This document shows positions 1 through 10,400 of a DNA stretch of 64,000 nucleotides, piece after piece. The DNA lies in contig CM036197.1 in NCBI GenBank assembly GCA_020631735.1, positions 40,595,880 to 40,659,879 of the forward strand. The letters run 5' to 3'. The translations under genes were made by a program, and so were the position numbers. Every line of letters starts with the position of its first letter. Position 1 is the first letter of the stretch. The notes below the pieces were generated by a model. That model saw nothing but the letters and a program-made list of their open reading frames with translations, made no database searches and was not told the origin of the DNA. Origin of the DNA: Saccharum officinarum. Its lineage: Eukaryota; Streptophyta; Magnoliopsida; Poales; Poaceae.

Positions 1-719
1 ATCAGAACTGGTATAGAAACTACATTTCTACTCTGACCAAAGTAGTATCGTGATAAAGCTTGAATTGCCGTTTTGAATCCATTGGAGCATTTTCTGGGCA
101 TTTGCTCAACACGAACCTTTCTTGACTTTTGTTGTAGAGTCCATCTAGAGTCATTTGGGTAAGGTGCAAGATTTGGGTGATGATCTATATTTCCATCCAC
201 TTAATAATGCAAATTCCAGTACTTAGTAAAGTCATTTCAACAAGCATATAACTTATCATTTCATGTGACTTTTTGATTCCAAATATCATGAAACTTTTCT
301 AGGGACTAATATAGATAGATACTAAGGTGAGACACATGAATATATGCAATAACATCACCCAAGCATATATATTGAAACTGCATATATGTAAAGCGAGGTG
401 CAACATCCAAGTTTAGGCTGGGGCTCGTTTCCATATTGGTTTGACCTTGACATCATATCTCCCCTTAATCTATCATATTTGAGCTCAAACCCACTGTTTA
501 ACTGGTGGCAAACACCTCGGGTGTTACAGTCAGTAGCACAGGTTCAAAGAGCCATGCACTCGGCCACCCGGGTTCAAAACCCGGCGCCGTATTTCCGTGC
601 AATTGCATGGAAATGAGGAGCAAAGCTCCCCGGTTCAAAAAAAATGCATCGCTCACCTCTAGAATAGGTATCACCTCATATCACATTCCACTACTCATAT
701 AGATCCCCACTGCCATACC
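1..719. other. Intergenic, no gene seen
   Basis: I see no convincing coding region here. The only local structure is a perfect tRNA T-arm-like hairpin at 568-584 (stem ccggg/cccgg around a ttcaaaa loop), with a run of A at about 637-644. This could be the B-box part of an old tRNA-derived SINE, but I find no convincing A box. Confidence 0.4.
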
Positions 720-1739
720 AAAGCCCCACTGCTTCCGGTTTGAGAACGCCTGGCTCAACACAGAGACTTCCTGCATGTGGTCGCCATGGCCTGGGCGGGC
801 ACCTCCACCGCTACGACAGATGCGGCTTGTAAGGTCCAAATTACTAGAGGGGGATGAATATCCTATTTAAATTTTCTACAAGCCTTACTAAACAACTAGT
901 TAGTAAACAAGATGGCGAAACTAATTCTAGCACTAGCTCAACTACTTTTATGTAAGCCACAAATACAATTCTAGTGCAAGGCTATGATCTCTAGTTCACA
1001 CCAACAACGCTAAGTCTCTAAACTAATTACCCCTAAGTGATAAGCTATTCTACTCAAGCTAAACAAGGCAAAGAACAATAAGTAAAGGAGTGAGCTTGAA
1101 TAGATATACCAACATTGATGAGAAGAGATATGTCCAATGTACCAATCAATCAACGTGATCACATACACAAATGAAATCATCGGTAATAAGATGACACAAG
1201 ATTTTTTACCAAGGTTCACTTGCTTCCCGGCAAGCTACTCCTCGTTATGGCGATGCACCCACTTGATGGATCACGAGCTAATCAACTATCAAGAGTTAAA
1301 CCCTCAGCGGGTGCCGTATATCCACTCACAAGATGTGGATCCTCCAAGCCATGAGCTCCACTAGAGTAGCCAATTCGCGAACTCACACGGGGAAGGCTTA
1401 AGAACTCCTCACAATCACTTGGTGAGGCTCGAAATAATCTCTAATCACGAGCTCAACACCACCGCAGCTCCAAGCCGTCTAGGGTGTCGGGAAACACCCA
1501 AGAGTAACAAGCAATCCGCAGCAAACTCAAGAATCAAGTGCCACTAGATGCAACTCTCAATGCAATGCACTTGAATCTCACTCAATCTCTCTAGAGTATG
1601 CAACCAAGCAAGGAGATGAGTGGAGGAGAAGTTCTCTAGCTCAAAGTGTGCCTTAATATCTCAAATGTGCAAAGGAGAACCCCCAAGCGCCGGCCACCTC
1701 TTATTTATAGCGAATGGAAAAACCACTAGCCATTATACC

Positions 1740-2185
1740 CCTGTTGAGGGCGACAGACGTGGCCACGCTAAGGCGACAAATGCTATAGTGCCGCATCCGT
1801 CGCACCTCTGTGCACCACGTGTCCCCACACGCTCAAAGCCAACGGTCGAATCCCCAGTGACAGACGTGTCCCACGCCGAAGCCACCAGCGTCTGTCGCTG
1901 CGATAGACGCGGTACAGAGAGCTCCAAACTGCGCTCTAGGCTGACAGACGCGTCTGACGGGAGGCCGACAGATGCCATCCTGCATCTGTCACAGCGCAAA
2001 GCCGCTCGCCTTCTCAGCGCGAGGCCGACAGACGCTGACGTTAGCGTCTGTTGCGCGAATGCCCGCGCGTCTGTCATGCCACTCCACGTAGTCTCACGCC
2101 GCGCTGCTAGGGTTAGGCGACAGACGCTGCATAGCGCGTCTGTCATGTGCGTCGTGCGCGTCTGTCGCGTGTTTCTCAGCGTAAA
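1740..2185 (-). repeat. U3 array of gacagacgc / gcgtctgtc motifs
   Basis: Within the outer solo LTR, short motifs gacagacgc and their complements gcgtctgtc recur in both orientations at irregular spacing (for example near 1748, 1860, 1885, 1945, 1965, 2027, 2045, 2069, 2119, 2138, 2157). On the minus strand the array lies directly upstream of the TATA box at 1703-1709, which is the position of U3 enhancers. It is GC-rich in an AT-richer LTR. Confidence 0.75.
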
Positions 2186-2271
2186 CTTGTTTCGCGACTT
2201 CGCCTCCGATTCTCGCATCCGGCGTAATGGAAAATAGGCATTTTATTTTCCCAAAAACACCTGAATCCCGT

Positions 2272-4482
2272 TATAAGGTCCTAGATGGTTAGAGGGGGGG
2301 TGAATAGCCTATAAAAAATTCTATAAGAATCACTAAGCAAACTTGTTAGAATAACAAACGGCGCAAAGAGAGTTTTACTTAGCCTACGGTTGTGATGCAA
2401 GCCTCATATCCACAAGTCTAGTAGATTATGATCTCTAGTTCACACAAGGGCTATGTCACTAATCTTACACTAGAGAACAAGCTAACAACACTACTAGCAA
2501 AGCTACTACTAGAGCTACACAAGATAAACTAGTAAAGTAAATGCGAGAGAGAGGATTGTGAATCTTATACCGATGATGGAGTGAAGATGTTGCCAAACAC
2601 CAAGATGATATACAATCAAACAATATTAACAACAACACAATATGATGACCAATCACCGGGAGACAAGTGACTCAATATTTTTGTTCACCCGGTGTTCACT
2701 TGTGTACCGACAAGCTACGTCACCGGTTGTGTCGACCAACACTTAGATGGTTCCTCGGTGTGACCCTCAAGTCACTTGCCCCTCAAGGCACGCCCCGCAA
2801 GGAACCGCAAGACACCACTCTCAAGTAAGGTAACTCAATGACACACGCAATGTAATAGAGTTGCTTTTGGTGTCCCGACGAGGAAAGCACAAGAACCTCT
2901 TACAATCAACCGGAGGTGGCCAAGAACAATCACCTTCTCTTGCCAACATCTCCAACAATCTCCAAGCCGGCTAGGAGCGGTACTCTCTAAGAGTAACAAG
3001 AAATCCACCGGCTAAACCACCCACAAGTGCCACTAGATGCCCTCAAGCTATGCAATGCACTTTGGGATCACTCAATCTCACTTTTGATTTGCAATCAAGC
3101 AAGAGAGATGAGTGGGAGGAGATACTCTAGCTCAAAGGATGCACAATTATGTTAGAAATCACAAGAGACCTCCCCAAGGGCCGACCAACAAGTATTTATA
3201 AGCATCGCATCCGAATAGAGCCGTTATACCCCTTCACTGGGTCTTTTTGGGATGACCGGACGCGCCGGTCATAACTGACCGGACGCGCTCAACCGCGTCT
3301 GATCCTCCAACGGTCACTGACCCCAACGGTCAAACCAATGACCGGACGCGCTTCTCATAACGACCGGACGCGCCGGTCCCGAGTGACCGGACGCGCTCCA
3401 GTCAACGACCGGACACGCCGATCGCACAGCATCGCGCGCTCGCGAAGTAACGACCGGACGCGACAGTGCCCGCGTTCGGCTAGAGTCCAGTAAGCTCCCT
3501 CAACGATCGGACGCATCCGATCGTGTGTGACCGGACGTGCCTCGCGTCCGATCATCCTCGTGAACCACAGTTCCCTCTGGGCGACTGACCGGACGCGCCG
3601 GTCCCGCGAGTGACCGGACGCGCTGGTTGCAAACCCTAGCACCCACGCGCCTGACAGCTGACCGGACGTGTCCGGTCATACCATGACCACGTCCGGTGCA
3701 GCGTCCGGTCACCTCTGTGACCTCCGTTCGCCTCCGTTTCTTTTCTGACTTTCGGCGTAGTGGAAAATAGGCATTTCAAGTTCCCAAAAATGCCTGAATC
3801 CCACGCTCGCAAGCTTGGCGGGAGGGAGAGAGGGACCCAAACCCTCTCTACCGCTCAAACTTCAACGCCTTCGCAAATGTGCCAACACCAACAAGTGATC
3901 ACCACCTTGTGCGCGTGTGTTAGCATTTTCATAATCATTTTCGAAGGTTTTCTAGTTAGCTCACTAGGCCCTACATGCAATGCACTTCATGAATTCACCT
4001 AGTGGCACCCGTGCATCGAATAACCGATAAGACTTCCCCTCTTAATAGTTCAGCTATCGATCCTAAACCACTCACACCCTCTATGGTGTCTTGAGTGCAA
4101 AACAAAATGGCCCTATGGTTATACCTTTGCCTTGAGCCCATTTTGTTTTTCCAAAAGATATGATCCACTTCATATCATCACATGACCATCTCGATCCATC
4201 GACCTTAACTTCACTTGCTCTTCACCGTTGCATTAGTCCGTCGGTGCCAAGTCTTGCTCAAGCTTCACCATCGCATGGTCCTTCGCTTCGAAGCCTCGAC
4301 TTGCCCTTCACCTTCACAATCGGTCCATCGAGCCAAGCATCACCTCGGTCTTCATCATCTTGGTCATATGAGTCAATGTCATGTTTCATATTTAATGACC
4401 ACCTTTATCTAAATCACACACTTAGATACAAAGGTTAGTCCTAGGTTTCATCAATTAGCCAAAACCAAACTAGGGACTTTCA
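2272..4482 (-). mobile_element. Inner solo LTR, Copia SIRE/Maximus-like, TSD cccgt
   Basis: Starts tataaggtcctagatgg (expected tgtaagg, so one changed base) and ends ctagggactttca. The 5-bp direct repeat cccgt flanks it at 2267-2271 and 4483-4487. It is the same family as the LTRs of the element at 38132-49016, read on the opposite strand. It inserted into the U3 of the outer solo LTR; the host sequence joins again as ctgaatccc/gtgctcgcaag, which matches the equivalent stretch of its own family. The TATA box on minus is at 3194-3200. Confidence 0.9.
3250..3720 (-). repeat. U3 array of gaccggacgcg / cgcgtccggtc motifs
   Basis: Dense irregular repeats of gaccggacgcg and its complement within the inner solo LTR, again just upstream (minus strand) of the TATA box at 3194-3200. 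The position is the same as the gacagacgc array of the outer LTR, but the motif differs. Confidence 0.8.
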
Positions 4483-5803
4483 CCCGTGCTCGCAAGCTCG
4501 GCGGGAGGGAGAGAGAACCCCAAACCCCTCTCTATCGCTTAAACTCTATCGTCTTCGCTAATATGCCAACACCATCATGTGTATATCACCATGTGCATGT
4601 GTGTTAGCATTTTCACAATTATTTTCTCAAAGGAGTTATGTTAGCTCTCTTTACTAGATCCTAATGCATATGCTAAAGATGATGACCTAGTAGCACTCAG
4701 TGATTGCCCCCTCTTGATAGTCGGCCATCAATCCTAAACCCGGTCAATCACTTCTCTACTCATCTTAGACCGGCAAAAGTAAACTCTATGATTATACCTT
4801 TGCCTTGATCACTTTGTTCCATGTCCATCTCCACATGCTTGATCACCTTGATCATCATTCTATGTGCATCTCCACCTCTTGTGATCTTGTGGCCATCACT
4901 TCATGCCACATGCTCCTTCATCACGTGTGTTGCTTATGCCTAACTTATTCCACTTGATACAATAGCATTAGAAACTTGGTGTCATTAATTACCAAAATCA
5001 AACTTGGGCTTTCACGGCTGGCATCCTAGTGGCTCGGGTCGAGGCTCTTCAGCACGCGGCGTTTGTCGGGTCACGTAAGCGTCGATCCAAACTGACCACC
5101 TTGCATAATTGTACCTTTGTTATCCTATTACTTGATCTGTTTGAGGAGTTCTGGCCACTGTCTGTAGGAGAATAGATACTCCGATCTCTCTGTCGCAACA
5201 AGGCTGCCCTCTACATCCAAGAGGAGGTGGCGTGATGGAAGCAGAGGAGGAAGTGTAGGGTGCTCGGGAAGGAGATGCCACCACTCGGTATTTCCATGCC
5301 CGTGCGTCCATGTGCTTGCGGAACAACCGCATCCAGCGGTTGGAGGTGGACGGCGTCTCGCTTTTCACCCACGACGCCAAGGTGGCCGTGGTCACTGTGC
5401 ACTACTCCGGCATCCTGGGCTGCAAGCATAACACTAGGTGGGCGTTTGACATCGACGCTATCTACAGCGGCAGACCGAGGGCCGACGCCAAGGCCCTCAC
5501 CGCCACGTTCACAGAGGAGGAAGCTTGGGATGCTATCTGGCATATGAGTGGTGTCACAGAGGAGGAATCATAATATCAGCTGAGCCTATAAAAGGGAGCA
5601 TCGGTTCATGAGTGGTGTCCCTTATTGATGATGTATGTGTGTAGACAAAGCGTTTTGGCTTATGTGCTTGGAGATAAAATTGAAGCGGCTTTGAATTGCT
5701 TTCAAAACTATGTGAAGCCACTACTTGATGCTTATATCTCCCAACAAACACACAATAGCCTGAAGTAGACCTCGTATTATCAAGGCAGCTGGCCTAGTGA
5801 ACA

Positions 5804-6215
5804 TCACAGTGACCTTCCACACATTTTAGATGGCCATGAACACCAACCCTTTTCTAGGACTCTTTTTTCAAGTATCAAGTATCTTAGAATACGATATACA
5901 ACATCCATGTGTCCACTTTTAGGATCATGCATGTATCTACTCACAATGCTTATCGTATAGGAGATATCTGGTCTTGTATGATATAAATAAATGAGGTGAC
6001 CAACAAGCCTTTTATACCTTTCCTTGTTCACTGGGTCACCTGATTCAACACATAACTTATGGTTTTGTATTAATAGGTGTTGATGCAGGTATACACTCAA
6101 ACATACTAGTCTCATTAAGTAGGTCTACTACATACTTTCTTTGCAAGAGAACTATACCTTTTGGAGATTAACCAGTCTCAATACCAAAAAAGTATCTGGG
6201 TTGACCAAGTGAAAA
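5804..6215 (-). pseudogene. Copia reverse transcriptase/RNase H fragment
   Basis: The minus strand reads through motifs typical of the C-terminal part of Copia RT: YFFGIE, SPKGIVL and QRKYVVDLL at about 6200-6125, then GDPVNKERYKRLVG, HLIYLYHTRPDISY, VSRYMHDP and VYRILRYL at about 6030-5870. The frame changes between the first group and the rest. Neither the YVDD active site nor LTRs are seen, so this is a degraded internal fragment. Its lineage differs from the two SIRE-like elements further right. Confidence 0.75.
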
Positions 6216-6218
6216 GGA

Positions 6219-7132
6219 TCTATGGATGGTTAGAAAATGGTGAATAGCCTATTTAGAATTCTACAAAGACAACAAATGCATATATTGTATATTTCTTGCA
6301 TCACATGGCATTTGTGTGCATTATCTTTGGCATCCATGGAGTTTTTAGCTTAGTTTGAACTCTTTTAAATCTAATTTCACATTAAAACCTATTTTTGAAC
6401 AAGCGTTTTGTCAAGGAACTTTGAATTCACTTGAGCACATATGGTAGAAAATTACATGATAAAATATGACTTTCTGGACCAAGAATTTATGTATATATAT
6501 TTCCAAATTTTTGGAAACCAATTTGGGGCTAAACAACTTGAGCGAAACTAAAATATAGCATTCTAGAAAGAATTTTAATCTCAAAATTGCAAAACCTATG
6601 ATGCTAGATCCAAGCAAAAAATGGATCGTCCTTGTTTTTTAGCATGTACTTGAAAATTTACAAATTTTTTGGAGATCCTAAATCTTTGGTTTGAATATAA
6701 CATTTTAGAAAAAGTTTTAGTTTCAAAACTAAAAAAGTATGATACCAGGCCCAAGTAGAATGAATCGTCCTTAATTTTAACATCTATGTACAAAAAAATT
6801 TATCGAGGTTCATAGGTCTTTCGTTTTGAATTAATGGGGGAAGAAGACACGTAATAGGAGTAGTGTTATCCTATTTGACGGGACTTAGAGTATAGACACG
6901 CCAAACTATTTTGTGCGACTCACCTGTCATGTTAGCAATACATGTGGAATTAGTTTAAAAAAATACATGTGGAATTAAAGGTTATAATGACGTTAGCATA
7001 TCCATTTGGTCACGCCAATACATTATGACACTATGATATTTTGCGCGTAAATAGGCTAGTCCTAAAAATGTTTGTGAGATGCTCTGTTTAAATAATAGTT
7101 TTTTAATGGGCCAAAATAGAAAAATTCTAGTC
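6219..7132. other. Non-coding, transposon debris
   Basis: 6222-6290 resembles the terminal part of a SIRE-type LTR (gatggttag, gtgaatagcctattt), probably debris. About 6490-6640 and 6640-6790 form an imperfect direct duplication of roughly 150 bp (shared gcattctagaaa / acattttagaaa, ggatcgtccttg / gaatcgtcctta). No coding sequence is recognisable. Confidence 0.45.
6938..6977. repeat. Tiny oligo(A) insertion with 15-bp direct repeats
   Basis: Direct repeat atacatgtggaatta at 6938-6952 and 6963-6977 flanks only gtttaaaaaa. This is the pattern of a target-site duplication around an almost empty poly(A) retro-insertion. Confidence 0.6.
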
Positions 7133-7316
7133 GGGTGTGTTCACTTCGCGAAAAGTAGGTGAGTAGGCTCAAAAGATTCGTCCCGACATTTACAGACAAA
7201 ATTTACAATTAGTTATTTTTTTACCTACATTTAATGTTTCATGCATGCGTCGAAAGATTCGATGTGATGAGTGAAAGAGGAAATATTTTGGGTTGGCGTG
7301 GCAAGTGAACACACCC
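7133..7316. mobile_element. MITE-like element with gggtgtgttcact termini
   Basis: Inverted termini gggtgtgttcact (7133-7145) and agtgaacacaccc (7304-7316) bound a 184-bp AT-rich body that contains the agattcg...acatttacagacaaa stretch shared with the MITE relic near 17.3 kb. No clear target duplication is visible. Confidence 0.65.
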
Positions 7317-7463
7317 AGATAGAGATGTCGAGAGCCCACGCAGGCCGCCAGGCCGGCCCGCAGTCGCTGTGCAAGGATAACTCTGAAGAAAATTCATTTT
7401 CGAGATGAACGGAAAGTCCAGAACCCACTACTCGAAACCGCAGCCTTTGGCCAGTCGCTGCCC

Positions 7464-10400
7464 ATGGCTGCGGCGCCGAGGACCGGCCCCGGTTGCCTGG
7501 GGTCGCCGCCGGCTCAGGCTCCCTCGAGCTCACTCGCCGGGGTTCAAGGCGCCCCGAAGCGACTGGGCGTATCGAAGCCGTCGTGGATCGTCCGCACTGA
7601 GGTATTGGTCTCTCCCACTTGTCCTGCTCGGTGCTCGGTTCTGTTCACCTTCGCAATTCGTCGAACGCCTGCTAGGTGGGGGAGAGACGTAGCTGAGCCT
7701 TGGTTGCCGTAGCTTACTGTTATCCTTTTACTGCACAGCGTGTGGGAGAGCGAGGCGTTTCTTTTAATTGGTCTGTGTGCTGCACAAACAGCCAGAATCC
7801 AAAATTACATCCAGAAAAGAGATTGATGGAGGTGGACGTGTACAAAAACCGCATGTTTGGTTCTTGCAGCTTTTTTAACTTCTCTGAAACTCGGGGTAAT
7901 GGATGTTGCGCAAATTAACCGCTGTTGATTATTTATGCATTTATTTTTGAACGATTTTTTTTAAACGAATCATCAGGCACTTCTTGTGCTACTATGCATT
8001 GTACACACTCTCAAAAACAAATGCTCTGATGATTCAACTGCTATTATAGCTATAGAAATTAGACGCTTTGCTCTTGTTGCAATGTTTCTTTTGATTGGAA
8101 ATAATCGTGTTGTGGTTACAGCTATACACCGGATAAAAACAAAGTAGATAGAAGAGGGAGAGGCTAATGAAACTAGATTGTACAAATAGGAATATGTAGG
8201 TCCATACAGAGAAGGTGAATATACAGCAGCCTGTTTTCAGACAATTAACACAAGTCAAGTCCATAGTTTAGCTTGTTTAAAAGATTAATGCTTAGTGATT
8301 CGTGGTCGTTTTGCTGAACTCTGCAGTACTCTTATGAATTGGGGCAGCATCTGCATTTTTCCTTAGCATGAAATCTTTTGTACCAAATTAACCTCTGCAC
8401 TTAGGGGCACCATTTTGTTGCTATTTGCCAAAATAATCAAGGTGGGGAAATGCCCCCTTGCTCTTTGCCTGTCCGACTGTCAGTGTCCGTATGTCTCTTG
8501 GGTTCAGAGCTAAAAGGAGGTGAATATACAGCAGCCTATGCTTTAACAAAAGCCATGTCTTTAGTTTAGTTTAACAGGCTCCAGAGAACAGTTACTTCTC
8601 AGGCTTTACCGAACATATATTTTTCTGGTCAATTTGGGGGAGAAGGCTCCACCTACTTGTATTTCATTGAGCGAAAACGGGACTGTCAGCCTACGGCAAA
8701 CATATATCCCCTGACAGGCCAGGGTGGAGGTACATGAGAGGGGGAGAGAGAATCAACTCAGAGAGTTACAGCAAAGAAGGTAGTCTCTCCATGCCTTGAT
8801 ATCCGCCTTATCATGTATCTGCAAGCACAGAAGTCCGCTTCTCTAACAGCAGCACGAATCACATCTTTAGGTGTGTCATTCCGGTCATAAAAAATAAAAC
8901 CGTTCCGAGCGTTTCAGAGACACCACAGGATGATCAAAATTATATCCAAGTGGACAGAGGGGTAGATTGAGGCCCTCCCCAATGAGTCAGGGCTGGCGCT
9001 GGTCACCGGGCGACACTGGAATAGGGAGACAACTCCAGACCCTTCGAGCACGGCTGCAGGAGACGAAGATGTGATCCTCAGTTTCAAGGATTCTGAGACA
9101 GTTTTTGCAGAAAGAACTTAACCTTCCCAGGAAGTCTGCAGTCCCATATCTTCAAGGCGCCAGGATCTGGTACATCGTCAACATGAAGGAGGCAATATGC
9201 TTGACTGCTGAAGAAAGAAGGGGACAGGGGGAGGTTCTTGAGGTGCGAATCTGCCACAGTCGTGAGGCGAGTGGAGCTGAGAAGATCATTCAGAAGGGAA
9301 AACTCTCGGGTGGCTACTGCAGTGAGCCGAAGTTGGACAGATTCAACTTCATCAGAGAGAACATCACGGATACACAAATAGGGACGGATGCTGTGAGAAA
9401 AAAGGGCTGGGAAGGCATTGGCTAGCGGATCAGACAACAGCCACCGATCCAGCCAGAAAGATGTCGTCCTACCATCTCCCAGCTGCACTCTGGTCAAAGA
9501 GCGGAAGCGTGACAGCTCATCTTGGATAATACTGAGCGAGGAAGGAGTTGGTTGCTCCTTCTTCTAGATTGGGCCCAGAGTTACGAAGAAGCCAGGATTT
9601 CCAAGGGTAACATTTGGGGAGAGCAGCTTATGAACGAATTTCATAAGGGCACAAAGTCCCAACTAAGTACGTTACCCTCATCAAGGATATGTACAGGGAT
9701 GTGGTGACGTTTGTCCGAACATGTGATGGCGACACCAATGACTTTCCAATTAAAATAGGACTGCATCAGGAGTTAGCTTTGAGCCCTTATTTATTTGCTT
9801 TGGTGATGGATGAGGTCACAAGGGACATACAAGGTGATATCCCTTGGTGTATGCTCTTTGCTGATGATGTGGTGCTAGTTGACGACAGTAGGGCGGGGGT
9901 TAATAGGAAGTTATAACTATGGAGGCACACGTTAGAGTCGAAAGGGTTCAGACTTAGTAGGACTAAGACCGAGTACATGAGGTGCGATTTCAGCGCGACT
10001 AGGCATGAGAAGGGAGACGTTAGCCTCGATGGGCAAGTGGTGGCCAAGAAGGATACTTTTCGGTATTTAGGGTCGATGCTACAAAAGGATGGAGACATTG
10101 ATGAAGATGTTAGGCATAGAATTTCAGCCGGCTGGTTGAAATGGCGTCAAGCTTCTGGCGTTCTCTGTGACAAAAGGGTGCCTCAGAAGCTGAAAGGTAA
10201 GTTCTATAGGACGGCGATTCGTCCGGCGATGTTATACGGTGCTGAGTGTTGGCCTACAAAAAGGCGACATGTCCAGCAATTGAGTGTAGCAGAGATGCAT
10301 ATGTTGCGTTGGTGTTGTGGGCACACAAGGAGGGATAGAGTCCGGAACGGCGATATTCGGGATAGGGTTGGGGTGGCACCAATTGAGGAGAAATTGATTC

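Larger units (their letters stand above)
828..5014 (-). mobile_element. Outer solo LTR, Copia SIRE/Maximus-like, TSD cggct
   Basis: Starts tgtaaggtcc and ends gggctttca (the TG...CA ends of an LTR read on the minus strand). It is flanked by the direct repeat cggct at 823-827 and 5015-5019. No internal coding sequence of its own is left, so it is a solo LTR formed by LTR-LTR recombination. About 1.97 kb belongs to this LTR; the rest is the inserted LTR at 2272-4482. A TATA box (TATAAAT on minus, 1703-1709) marks its promoter, and a motif array lies upstream of it. Confidence 0.88.
720..5575 (+). mobile_element. L1-type LINE fragment split by nested solo LTRs
   Basis: The two pieces are 720-827 and 5015-5575. 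When read together they resemble the stretch between the endonuclease and reverse transcriptase of plant L1 ORF2: an FRFENAWL motif at about 735, VARVEAL just after the LTR, then LDLFEEFWPLSVGE, RNNRIQRLEVDG at about 5320 and FTEEEAWDAI at about 5510, which normally precedes the RT core. Frameshifts and stops are present and the RT itself is missing, so this is a dead fragment. The break at 828/5014 is a clean 5-bp target duplication (cggct). The assignment rests on recognition of the protein pattern, not on an alignment. Confidence 0.6.

Noticed and set aside
568..584. tRNA gene
   Set aside because: Only a T-arm-like hairpin is present; no acceptor, D or anticodon arms can be folded around it.
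1733..2218. 161-codon minus-strand frame and 205-codon plus-strand frame over the same stretch
   Set aside because: Both run through the gacagacgc motif array of an LTR; the open frames come from CG-rich repeat composition.
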